A DNA stretch of 11,321 nucleotides, from positions 1 to 11,321 of the forward strand of contig JAFAGL010000277.1 of the NCBI GenBank assembly GCA_023422735.1, written 5' to 3'. The DNA comes from Pseudomonadota bacterium (lineage in GTDB: Bacteria > Pseudomonadota > Alphaproteobacteria > Rhizobiales > Rhizobiaceae). The stretch's first letter is position 1; each line of letters begins with the position of its first letter. Under the pieces are notes generated by a model that was not told where the DNA came from, searched no databases, and saw only the letters and a program-made list of their open reading frames with translations. Below are positions 1-6,950 of this stretch, one piece after another. A program made the position numbers and the translations under genes.

Positions 1-594
1 CGGGACAAGCGCCGGACGCGTTTGGGTAACCGCCAGCCCGAACGTCTCCGCGATCTGGTAGCCAAGGCCTGTCGCGCCCATCTTCGGGATCGACTTGCCG
101 CCGCAGGCGACAACGAAATGACGGCAGCGGATTTTCGCCGCCCCATCGCCGCCGAGCGTGACGATAAAGCCGCTCACGTCGCGCTGGACTGTTTCGAGCG
201 TGGTTCTCAAACGCAATTCGCAACCGGCCTGCTTCATCTCGTCCAGAAGCATGGAAATGATCTGCTTCGCGGACTCGTCGCAGAAAAGCTGGCCAAGCGT
301 CTTTTCGTGCCAGGCAATGCCGTGTTTTTCGACAAGCGCGATTAAATCATGCTGCGTGTAACGACCAAGCGCCGACTTGGCGAAATGCGGATTGGCAGAA
401 ATGAAGTTCCTTGCGCTTGCCCCCAGATTGGTGAAATTGCACCGGCCCCCGCCGGAAATTCGGATCTTCTCGCCCGGCGCTTTGGCATGATCCACCACCA
501 GCACGCGCCCGCCGCGGGCAGCGGCATGGATCGCGCACATCATGCCCGCCGCGCCTGCGCCGAGGATGACGGTGTCGAATGTTTCAAGCTGCAT
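1..594 (-). CDS. NAD(P)/FAD-dependent oxidoreductase, YhiN/HI0933 (BaiN-like) family, N-terminal part
   Basis: Partial gene that runs off the left edge; the 198 codons inside the window are open throughout. The translation begins MQLETFDTVILGAGAAG and has an N-terminal dinucleotide-binding fold (GAGAAG, residues 12-17). The family hallmark GEKIRISGGGRCNFTN lies at about residues 41-56, and a second FAD-contact segment (ACGGKSIPKMGATGLGY) at about 163-179. Family members are soluble FAD proteins of about 390-420 residues (E. coli YhiN, H. influenzae HI0933, clostridial BaiN), so about half is present. The physiological substrate of proteobacterial members is generally unknown, and I do not infer bile-acid chemistry here. 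ATG 594 is the first possible start: an in-frame TGA lies 9 codons upstream with no ATG, GTG or TTG between. It has no good Shine-Dalgarno sequence, but a 16-codon ORF with a good one ends just inside it (584-634). It is divergent from thiBPQ. Confidence 0.93.
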   Translation of the reverse strand, partial: MQLETFDTVILGAGAAGMMCAIHAAARGGRVLVVDHAKAPGEKIRISGGGRCNFTNLGASARNFISANPHFAKSALGRYTQHDLIALVEKHGIAWHEKTLGQLFCDESAKQIISMLLDEMKQAGCELRLRTTLETVQRDVSGFIVTLGGDGAAKIRCRHFVVACGGKSIPKMGATGLGYQIAETFGLAVTQTRPALVP

Positions 595-634
595 GGAAAA
601 CGGCGCTGGCCAGCATCGGGGTCATCTGGAACAT
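584..634 (-). other. Possible 16-codon leader ORF overlapping the flavoprotein start
   Basis: ATG at 634 is preceded by GAGGTG (643-648) at 8-nt spacing, a much better ribosome-binding site than the flavoprotein ATG has. It encodes MFQMTPMLASAVFHAA and ends with TGA at 584-586, inside the first codons of the flavoprotein gene, which starts at 594 in another frame. This is the geometry expected for translational coupling or re-initiation. Whether it is translated cannot be told from the sequence; it is too short for codon statistics. Confidence 0.25.
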
Positions 635-733
635 CGTGATTTCACCTCGCTGGGATTCGGGCCGGGATTCGGATCAAAAGTAGCGTGAACAGAAAAGGGC
701 TATGAACCGCAAGCGCCAGCGATAGCAATCCTC

Positions 734-746
734 ACCGGATCAGGTT
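734..746. repeat. 13-nt inverted copy of the TPP aptamer 3' core
   Basis: The 13 bases at 734-746 are the exact reverse complement of 900-912, the conserved AACCTGATCCGGT part of the downstream TPP riboswitch. Read on the minus strand, the element follows a 6-bp hairpin (TGAAGC/GCTTCA at 747-763) and continues GAGGATT, resembling the aptamer's GAGGGATT if the P5 loop were missing. No matching 5' half of an aptamer is present on the minus strand. Confidence 0.5.
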
Positions 747-787
747 GAAGCAATATGCTTCACGGCGCGGCGTCGCGTTGCAAATGC

Positions 788-816
788 TTGCCCTGTTCCG
801 CACTTCAGCTTATGTC
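788..816 (+). promoter_or_regulatory. Putative sigma70-type promoter of the thiBPQ operon
   Basis: TTGCCC (788-793) and TATGTC (811-816) are separated by 17 nt. Transcription would start near 822-824, exactly where the TPP aptamer begins, which supports the call. The -10 is a modest match to TATAAT, which is usual in alphaproteobacteria. Confidence 0.45.
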
Positions 817-823
817 TTGTTTC

Positions 824-935
824 GCTCTAACGGGGTGCCGGTGCGCTTGATCTTGCGTAGCCGGCTGAGAGGCCTGGGTGAAAACCTGCCAACCCGCTGA
901 ACCTGATCCGGTTTGCACCGGCGGAGGGATTAGAC
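824..935 (+). promoter_or_regulatory. TPP riboswitch (THI element) aptamer
   Basis: All conserved parts of the thiamine-pyrophosphate aptamer are visible in order. The 5' P1 strand is TCTAA (826-830), followed by GGGGTGCC (832-839), a P3 stem, GGCTGAGAG (863-871) and the P2 3' strand ACCC (892-895). Then come GCTGAACCTGATCCGG (896-911), the P5 loop, CCGGCGGAGGGA and the P1 3' strand TTAGA (930-934). About 20 nt between CTGAGA and ACCC can form a small variable hairpin around a GAAA loop (about 871-891). The element sits 55 nt before thiB, the expected target. Binding of intracellular TPP should switch the thiamine uptake operon off. Confidence 0.95.
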
Positions 936-945
936 GCGTTTGAAC

Positions 946-986
946 AGCGCCTCAATTCCCTGAAACGTGGACGAGAAGGAGGCGCT
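946..986 (+). promoter_or_regulatory. Riboswitch expression platform: stem sequestering the thiB Shine-Dalgarno sequence
   Basis: AGCGCCTC (946-953) pairs perfectly over 8 bp with GAGGCGCT (979-986), closing a 25-nt loop. The right arm contains most of the thiB Shine-Dalgarno sequence AAGGAGG (976-982), and the ATG follows at 990. No U-tract follows the stem, so translational rather than transcriptional control is inferred. I did not find an unambiguous anti-sequestor. Confidence 0.6.
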
Positions 987-989
987 TTC

Positions 990-1994
990 ATGCGCATATC
1001 ATTGCTGACCAGCCTGTTTGCGGGCGCGCTCGCGCTCGGTGCCCTGCCCGCTGCGGCGCAGGACAAACTCACGATCTATACCTACGACAGCTTCACCTCC
1101 GAATGGGGGCCGGGACCCGCTGTCGAAAAGGCTTTCGAGGCCGAATGCAACTGCGCGGTCGATTTCGTGTCAGTGGCCGATGGCGTCGCGCTGCTCAACC
1201 GGCTGAAGCTCGAAGGCGCTTCCACCAAGGCCGACATCGTGCTGGGGCTCGACACCAGCCTGACCGCAGAAGCGCGCGACAGCGGACTATTCGCCCCGCA
1301 TGGCGTTCAAAGCGATGCGCTGACAATTCCCGGTGGCTGGGAGGACGACCAGTTCCTGCCTTACGATTACGGCTATTTCGCCGTGGTTTATAACACGGAA
1401 ATGCTGGAAAACCCACCGTCGAGCCTGAAGGAGCTGGTGGAGGGCGATGCCAGCCAGAAGATCGTGATCCAGGACCCGCGCACCTCCACGCCGGGGCTCG
1501 GCCTGCTGCTTTGGATGAAGGCGGTTTATGGCGATGAAGCGGGTGCGGCCTGGGAAAAGCTCAACAAGCGCGTGCTGACCGTGACGCCGGGCTGGAGCGA
1601 AGCCTATGGGCTGTTCACCAAGGGCGAAGCGCCGATGGTGCTTTCCTACACGACCTCGCCCGCCTACCACATCATCGCCGACAAGAGCGAACGCTATCAG
1701 GCGGCAAGCTTTGCCGAAGGGCATTATCTGCAGGTGGAAGTGGCGGGCGTGACCAAACAAGGCGCGGAGAACCCGCTTGCGAAGCAGTTCATGGCCTTCA
1801 TGCTGACGCCGGTCTTCCAGGACGTGATCCCCGAAACCAACTGGATGCTGCCTGCGGCCAAAACCTCGCAGCCATTGAACGAAGCCTTCGAGCGCATGGT
1901 AAAGCCGACGCAAAGCCTGAAAATCGCGCCGGAAGAAATCGCGCAGAACCGCCGCGCCTGGATCGACGAATGGCTGGCGGTGATGAGCCGATAG
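990..1994 (+). CDS. thiB: Thiamine/TPP ABC transporter, periplasmic substrate-binding protein
   Basis: A 334-residue extracytoplasmic binding protein that captures thiamine, thiamine monophosphate or TPP in the periplasm and delivers it to ThiP. A Sec signal peptide occupies about residues 1-23 (MRISLL, hydrophobic core, PAAAQ cleavage region). The mature protein opens with LTIYTYDSFTSEWGPGP, the typical ThiB start. DIVLGLDTSL (about 82-91) and LPYDYGYFAVVYN (about 122-134) are further family segments. Length matches the family (about 325-340). The start is fixed by AAGGAGG at 976-982 and by the signal peptide. It is the first gene of the thiBPQ operon under the TPP riboswitch, and thiP starts 7 nt after its stop. 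Homology to other iron/putrescine-type binding proteins is expected, but riboswitch plus neighbours make thiamine the substrate with high confidence. Confidence 0.96.
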   Translation: MRISLLTSLFAGALALGALPAAAQDKLTIYTYDSFTSEWGPGPAVEKAFEAECNCAVDFVSVADGVALLNRLKLEGASTKADIVLGLDTSLTAEARDSGLFAPHGVQSDALTIPGGWEDDQFLPYDYGYFAVVYNTEMLENPPSSLKELVEGDASQKIVIQDPRTSTPGLGLLLWMKAVYGDEAGAAWEKLNKRVLTVTPGWSEAYGLFTKGEAPMVLSYTTSPAYHIIADKSERYQAASFAEGHYLQVEVAGVTKQGAENPLAKQFMAFMLTPVFQDVIPETNWMLPAAKTSQPLNEAFERMVKPTQSLKIAPEEIAQNRRAWIDEWLAVMSR

Positions 1995-2001
1995 GCTGGC
2001 G

Positions 2002-3612
2002 ATGCGGGCTGCGTTTTCCGACCGGCGGGTGATAACGGGCGCGGGTGCGCTCGCGCTTCTGGCCGTCGTGATCGGCGGCGCTTTCGCCGGATTGATGGTC
2101 GAAGGGCTGCGCAATCCGGCAGGCGCACTCGCAGCCTTCGATCCTTACCTGCTGCGCGTTATCCGCTTCACGCTGTGGCAGGCGCTGCTTTCGACGTTGC
2201 TTTCGGTAGTGCCGGCGATTGCGGTTGCGCGTGCGCTGTCGCGTTATCCGGATTTTTTCGGACGCCGGTTGATCCTGCAATTGTTTGCCGTGCCACTGGC
2301 ATTGCCGGCAATCGTTGCGGCGCTCGGCTTGCTTGCCTTGTTCGGCCGTGCGGGCTTTCTCGGCCCGTATCTTTCCTGGCTGGCCGGCGCGCCATGGCCG
2401 GGCATCTACGGTCTGTCGGGCATCCTGATCGCGCATGTATTCTTCAACCTGCCATTGGCCACGCGCTTGTTTCTGGAAGCGCTGCAAACCATTTCGCCCG
2501 ACCAGCAGCGGCTCGGCCAGCAACTGGGCTTCAACAGTTTGGCGAGTTTCCGGATCATCGAATGGCCGGTGCTGCGCCAGGCGCTGCCTTCGGTCGCGGG
2601 GCTCGTCTTTATGTTGTGTGCGACCTCGTTCACGCTGGTGCTGACGCTGGGCGGCGGCCCCCGCGCCACCACGCTGGAAGTCGCGATTTACCAGGCGCTG
2701 CGGTTTGATTTCGATCCGGCGCGGGCCGTCGCGCTCACATTGGTACAACTCTCGCTGACAATCGGGGTTCTGGCGCTGCTCGCCAAGCTTGGCGCGAACA
2801 CGGCTGCCGACAGCAACCTTTCCGTCGTGCCGCAGCGCTTTCACCCGCTTTCAGGTCGCGAAAAAGCGATCAACCTGATGCTGATCGGCGCGGCGGCGAT
2901 CTTCGTGGTCGCGCCTTTGGCGGCGATCGTCATCAGCGGGCTTTCCGCCGATCTGACACGGCTTGCATCCGAGGGATCCGTACAAAGAGCGACCTGGACA
3001 AGCCTTGCGCTGGCGCTGGGCGCGGCATCGCTCGCGCTTTGCCTTTCGCTGGCGCTGGTGCGCGCGCGCCATGCGCTCGCTTCACGCGGATCAAACAGGC
3101 TGCGCTGGGTGGAAACGCTGTTCGATACCGGCGCGGGCTATGTTCTGGTCATTCCGCCCATCGTGATCGGCGCCGGCTGGTTCATTTTTTTGCGCCTATG
3201 GACCGATGTTCTGGCGCTTGCACCGATCATGGTGATCGCCGTCAATGGCATCATGGCCATGCCCTTTGCGATGCGGCTGATCCGCCCTGCGCATGACGAT
3301 GCCGCGACGCGCCATGACAGGCTTTGCGCCTCTCTCGGCATCAGCGGCTGGAACCGCGTTTGGCTGGTGGATTGGCCAAGCCTGCGCGCGCCGCTGCTTT
3401 CCGCGCTGGCCTTTGCCATGGCTCTGTCGCTCGGCGATCTCGGCGTGATCGCGCTGTTCGGCTCGGACCAGGTGCAAACCCTGCCCTATCTGCTTTTGCA
3501 GCGCATGGGCAGCTATCGCACCGCAGATGCGGCGGGATTGGCGCTGTTTCTTGGCGTATTGACGTTGTTGCTGGTTTATCTTTCCGACCGGCTGGCGAAA
3601 GGACGCAAGTGA
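2002..3612 (+). CDS. thiP: Thiamine/TPP ABC transporter, permease protein
   Basis: A 536-residue inner-membrane permease made of two fused BPD_transp_1 halves, as usual for ThiP and the related FbpB/CysW-type fused permeases. Hydrophobic segments fill most of the chain, about six per half. Each half has a cytoplasmic EAA-type loop that contacts the ATPase. The first is about 159-178 (EALQTISPDQQRLGQQLGF, followed by an EWP). The second is about 432-460 (DDAATRHDRLCASLGIS, followed by a DWP). A charged linker around 263-290 separates the halves. The gene begins 7 nt after thiB with only a weak Shine-Dalgarno sequence, so translational coupling is likely. Its TGA overlaps the GTG start of thiQ. 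Length is normal for the family. Confidence 0.95.
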   Translation: MRAAFSDRRVITGAGALALLAVVIGGAFAGLMVEGLRNPAGALAAFDPYLLRVIRFTLWQALLSTLLSVVPAIAVARALSRYPDFFGRRLILQLFAVPLALPAIVAALGLLALFGRAGFLGPYLSWLAGAPWPGIYGLSGILIAHVFFNLPLATRLFLEALQTISPDQQRLGQQLGFNSLASFRIIEWPVLRQALPSVAGLVFMLCATSFTLVLTLGGGPRATTLEVAIYQALRFDFDPARAVALTLVQLSLTIGVLALLAKLGANTAADSNLSVVPQRFHPLSGREKAINLMLIGAAAIFVVAPLAAIVISGLSADLTRLASEGSVQRATWTSLALALGAASLALCLSLALVRARHALASRGSNRLRWVETLFDTGAGYVLVIPPIVIGAGWFIFLRLWTDVLALAPIMVIAVNGIMAMPFAMRLIRPAHDDAATRHDRLCASLGISGWNRVWLVDWPSLRAPLLSALAFAMALSLGDLGVIALFGSDQVQTLPYLLLQRMGSYRTADAAGLALFLGVLTLLLVYLSDRLAKGRK

Positions 3613-4337
3613 GCGGTTTGGATATTCAACTGAAGGCGCTTGCTTTCGCTTACGGCGACGTGGCGTTCCTGTTCGACGCCGTGATCGAGCCCGGTTCGAT
3701 CACCGCGCTGATGGGACCGAGCGGATCGGGCAAATCCACCTTGCTCAACCTGGTGGCAGGGTTCGAAACACCCCAATCGGGCCATGTGCTGATCGGGAAG
3801 GCAATCATGGACGAGGTGTCGCCGGCAAACCGTCCCGTTTCCATGATCTTTCAGGAAAACAATCTGTTCGGCCATTTGAGCGTGGAACAGAATATCGGGC
3901 TGGGACGCTCGCCTTCGCTCAAGCTGTCGCGACAAGACCGTGACGCGATCACCGAGGCGCTGAGCGTCACGGGACTTGTCGGCAAGGAAAAGCGCCTGCC
4001 GCGCGAACTGTCCGGCGGGGAACGCCAGCGCGTGGCGATTGCCCGTGCCTTGGTGCGCGACAAGCCGGTGCTGCTTCTGGATGAGCCTTTCGCCTCGCTC
4101 GGCCCCGCGCTGCGCGTCGACATGCTGGAAGAAATCCGCAAACTGCATGCGCGCTCCGGCACCACGATCCTGTTCGTGACGCATCATCCCGACGATGCCC
4201 AGCGCATCGCCAGCGATGTCCTGTTTCTGGAAGACGGCAGGATTGCCGCGCAAGGAAGCGCCGCGCAGTTTTTTGGCCCGGAAGCGCCGGACGCTTTTCG
4301 CCGCTATCTGGGCAAGGATCCGCGCCGCACAGCCTAG
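3609..4337 (+). CDS. thiQ: Thiamine/TPP ABC transporter, ATP-binding protein
   Basis: A 242-residue ABC ATPase that energises thiamine uptake through ThiP. Visible motifs are Walker A GPSGSGKST (36-44), Q-loop Gln82, the signature LSGGERQRVAIARAL (134-148), Walker B LLLDEP (155-160, catalytic Glu159) and switch His192 in VTHHPDDA. The start is GTG 3609, which overlaps the thiP stop (GTGA) and is preceded by AAAGGA (3598-3603). The open frame continues upstream but would run through thiP coding sequence. An oddity is the D-loop after Walker B, which reads FASLGPALR where most ABC ATPases have SALD, so Gly165 replaces the usual Asp. The ThiQ-like PALR context is kept. Length matches the family (about 230-245). 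Confidence 0.96.
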   Translation: MSGLDIQLKALAFAYGDVAFLFDAVIEPGSITALMGPSGSGKSTLLNLVAGFETPQSGHVLIGKAIMDEVSPANRPVSMIFQENNLFGHLSVEQNIGLGRSPSLKLSRQDRDAITEALSVTGLVGKEKRLPRELSGGERQRVAIARALVRDKPVLLLDEPFASLGPALRVDMLEEIRKLHARSGTTILFVTHHPDDAQRIASDVLFLEDGRIAAQGSAAQFFGPEAPDAFRRYLGKDPRRTA

Positions 4338-4531
4338 AAAGCCAGGCCTTCGCATCTTTTCTTGCCCGGAAGGTGACATAATTGTTGGTCAAACTCCGTG
4401 CCCACGAAACTGCCCTCTTGTTGTAAGATCGAACGGGATGTGGCTAGGTTTATCAGCCTTGTGGCCGAATCTGACAGTCGAAGGGGCGTCATCTGAACAA
4501 TCTGCATGACAAGAACGGGTCTGCGCTTTTC

Positions 4532-6013
4532 ATGGCGGGGCAACGGATTCACCGCGCGCTGGCGATGATTTCGCTCGTGGCGCTGGTTTCCGGCTGCGTC
4601 AGCATGGATTCGTTCAGCAACGATCCTTCGCTGCAATCTGTTCGACCTTCCGATAATCCCGTCACCGTCGACACGGTTTCGCGCAACGACCGCCTCGCCA
4701 ATGTCGCAAAAGCGCAGCATCCGCGCATTCTGGCGACCTATGGCGGCGAATATTCCGATCCCAAGCTGGAACGCATGGTCGCCAAGGCGATCGGCGCGCT
4801 GACGCTCGATCCGGAAAATCCCTCACAGACCTTCCGCATCACCATCCTGAACTCGCCCAATGTGAACGCCTTTGCCTTGCCGGGCGGGTATCTCTACGTC
4901 ACCCGCGGATTGCTGTCTTTGGCCAATGATTCCGCCGAACTTGCCGCCGTTATCAGCCATGAAATGGCGCATGTGACCGCCAATCACGGCGTGCAGCGCC
5001 AGCAAAGGGAAGCGGAAGAGGAGCTGGCTTCGAAAGTGGTGAGCGATGTGCTCGACGGCGACCAGACCGCGCGGCTGGCGCTGATCCGCAACAAGCTGCG
5101 GCTGGCCCAGTTTTCGCGCAATCAGGAACTGGAAGCCGATGCGATCGGCATTCGTGCGCTAGGCCGCGCGGGCTACGATACATTCGCCGCCCCGCGTTTC
5201 CTGCAATCCATGGCCAGCTATTCGGATTTTCGAAATGTCAGCGGGGCGACCGATCCGAGCCTCGACTTCCTGGCAAGTCACCCCAACGCGCCGCAGCGCA
5301 TCGAACTTGCCAAGCGCCACGCGCGTCAGTTCGGCACACCCGGCACCGGTTCGCGCGATCGCGACTCCTATCTCGCGGGCATCGATGGGCTGATTTATGG
5401 CGACACGCCCGAAGAAGGATATATTCGCGGCCGCACCTTCCTTCATCCACGCCTGGGCGTCACCTTCACCGTGCCGGACGGCTTCACAATCGACAATTCC
5501 GCTGAAGCCGTCACCGCGACAGGCCCGAACGATACCGCAATCCGCTTCGACGGCGTGACGCTGAACCGCAAAACGTCGCTCACCAATTATCTGCGCAGCG
5601 GCTGGGTTGCAGGCCTCGACGCCGCTTCCGTGCGCGAAACGACCATCAACGGGCAGGAAGCCGCAAATGCGCGGGCCGCAGTCGATGGCTGGCAGTTCGA
5701 TGTCACGGTGGTGCGCGCAGGCGACCAGGTTTACCGGCTTTTGACCGCAGCACCGGTTTCGAGCACCGATCTTTTGCCCGTGGCCAACAGTGTCGGTGCG
5801 AGCTTCCGCGTGTTGACCGCACAGGAAAAGGCATCTCTGAAGCCGCTGCGGGTCCGCATCGTCACCGTTCAGCCGGGACAAACGCTTGCCGCGCTCGCTT
5901 CCCAGATGCAGGGCGTCGATCGCAAGCTGGAACTGTTCCGCCTTTTGAATGCGTTGCCCACAGGGGCCACGCCCTCACCCGGCGAGAAGGTCAAGATCAT
6001 CACCGACCGCTGA
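4532..6013 (+). CDS. Lipoprotein M48-family zinc metalloprotease with LysM-like C-terminus (COG4784-like)
   Basis: A 493-residue predicted envelope protease. A lipoprotein signal (MISLVALVSGC) puts the lipidated cysteine at residue 22. The M48 domain (about 60-265) has the zinc motif HEMAH (143-147), the third-ligand helix QELEAD with Glu199, and the downstream SHPNAPQRI (249-257), all intact. A region of unassigned function follows. The last 55 residues (about 440-490) begin VRIVTVQPGQTLAALA and resemble one LysM repeat, suggesting peptidoglycan contact. BepA and LoiP are well-studied M48 relatives acting in outer-membrane protein quality control; the same role here is inference. ATG 4532 lacks a Shine-Dalgarno sequence. 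A better one (AAGGGG, 4481-4486) lies before an in-frame CTG at 4493, so the N-terminus is uncertain by 13 residues. The next gene follows after 1 nt. Confidence 0.92.
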   Translation: MAGQRIHRALAMISLVALVSGCVSMDSFSNDPSLQSVRPSDNPVTVDTVSRNDRLANVAKAQHPRILATYGGEYSDPKLERMVAKAIGALTLDPENPSQTFRITILNSPNVNAFALPGGYLYVTRGLLSLANDSAELAAVISHEMAHVTANHGVQRQQREAEEELASKVVSDVLDGDQTARLALIRNKLRLAQFSRNQELEADAIGIRALGRAGYDTFAAPRFLQSMASYSDFRNVSGATDPSLDFLASHPNAPQRIELAKRHARQFGTPGTGSRDRDSYLAGIDGLIYGDTPEEGYIRGRTFLHPRLGVTFTVPDGFTIDNSAEAVTATGPNDTAIRFDGVTLNRKTSLTNYLRSGWVAGLDAASVRETTINGQEAANARAAVDGWQFDVTVVRAGDQVYRLLTAAPVSSTDLLPVANSVGASFRVLTAQEKASLKPLRVRIVTVQPGQTLAALASQMQGVDRKLELFRLLNALPTGATPSPGEKVKIITDR

Positions 6014-6014
6014 A

Positions 6015-6938
6015 ATGACGACCGAAAGCGCAATTCTCCGGTTATCGGTGATCGTTACCCTGATGACCGCCGTGGTCGGAGTCGGCTTCGGTCTGCTTTC
6101 GGGATCGTCCGCCATTTTGTTCGACGGCGTGTATTCGCTGATCGACACGTCCATGACGGGCATCGCGCTGCTTGTTTCGAGCCTGATCGTGCGATCCAAT
6201 GCCAAGGAAGGCAAGCCGCGCTTCATGGAGCGCTTCACCATGGGGTTTTGGCATCTGGAACCCATGGTGCTGGCCCTCAACGGCACGCTTTTGATGAGTG
6301 CCGCGATCTATGCGTTTCTCACCGCAATCGAAAGCTTTCTCGGCGGCGGCCGGAGGCTCGCCTTCGATCAGGGCATGATCTATGGCGCGATCACCGTTTC
6401 CACGGCGATCGTCATGGCCATTGTGGTTCAACGCGCCAATCGGCGTATTCATTCCGAGCTGCTGTCGCTGGATGCCAAAGCCTGGTGGATGTCGGCCGCG
6501 CTCACCGCGTCACTTCTGCTCGCCTTCGTCTTCGGCTTCGCGATCGAAGACACGCAATGGGACTGGATGATCCCTTATGTCGATCCGGCAATCCTCGCGC
6601 TGATCTGCCTGGTGGTGATCCCGCTGCCGATCAGCACCGTGAAGCAGGCGCTGAGCGATATGTTGCTGGTGACGCCCGCCGAATTCAAGGGCGAAGTGGA
6701 TCAGGTGGCGCAGGAAACCATTACCCGCCACGGATTTCATGACTACCGTGCTTATGTCGCCAAAGTGGGACGCGGGCGGCAAATCGAATTATGCTTCATC
6801 GTCCCAAACGGCCAGCCGCCACGGCGACTGGAAGAATGGGACGCGATCCGCGACGAGATCGGCGCAGCTATCGGCGGAGCGGGCCCGGATCGCTGGCTGA
6901 CAATTGCCTTCACGACCGATCCGGACTGGGCCGAATGA
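6015..6938 (+). CDS. Cation-efflux (CDF)-like membrane protein, metal ligands not conserved
   Basis: A 307-residue protein with about six membrane segments (about 8-30, 33-58, 81-105, 120-140, 155-178, 186-206) and a roughly 100-residue soluble C-terminal domain, the layout of cation diffusion facilitators. It resembles the predicted Co/Zn/Cd transporters of COG3965 rather than FieF or CzcD. In TM2 the FieF-type DxxxD would be expected, but the aligned stretch is FDGVYSLID, giving Tyr40 and Asp44. In TM5 the expected HxxxD is replaced by KAWWMSA (155-161). The transported ion, if any, is therefore unclear. I chose ATG 6015, 1 nt after the M48 stop (TGAAATG). An upstream ATG at 5949 would add 22 Arg/Pro-rich residues translated inside the M48 gene. 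No good Shine-Dalgarno sequence is present, suggesting coupling to the protease. It converges on rpoH2 with a 12-nt gap. Confidence 0.85.
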   Translation: MTTESAILRLSVIVTLMTAVVGVGFGLLSGSSAILFDGVYSLIDTSMTGIALLVSSLIVRSNAKEGKPRFMERFTMGFWHLEPMVLALNGTLLMSAAIYAFLTAIESFLGGGRRLAFDQGMIYGAITVSTAIVMAIVVQRANRRIHSELLSLDAKAWWMSAALTASLLLAFVFGFAIEDTQWDWMIPYVDPAILALICLVVIPLPISTVKQALSDMLLVTPAEFKGEVDQVAQETITRHGFHDYRAYVAKVGRGRQIELCFIVPNGQPPRRLEEWDAIRDEIGAAIGGAGPDRWLTIAFTTDPDWAE

Positions 6939-6950
6939 GACGCTGAGAAA

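Noticed and set aside
727..835. A second, minus-strand TPP riboswitch before the flavoprotein gene
   Set aside because: Only the 3' core (CAACCTGATCCGGT) is present. The GGGGTGC and CTGAGA elements and the P5 partner strand are missing on that strand.
1287..2844. Long minus-strand frames (275 and 348 codons) opposite thiB and thiP
   Set aside because: They mirror strongly biased coding sequence of thiB/thiP, overlap each other, and have Arg/Gln-rich translations without recognisable motifs.
3324..3608. Upstream extension of the thiQ frame
   Set aside because: It lies wholly within thiP in another frame. ThiQ homology begins at the GTG at 3609, which has its own Shine-Dalgarno sequence.
4338..4531. 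Terminator or promoter between thiQ and the M48 gene
   Set aside because: No stable stem with a U-tract was found. CATAAT near 4377 and a TTGTAA/TAGGTT pair are too weak or poorly placed to call.
5949..6014. Earlier ATG for the CDF-like protein
   Set aside because: It would add a Pro/Arg-rich 22-residue stretch encoded inside the M48 gene. The membrane domain begins naturally after ATG 6015.
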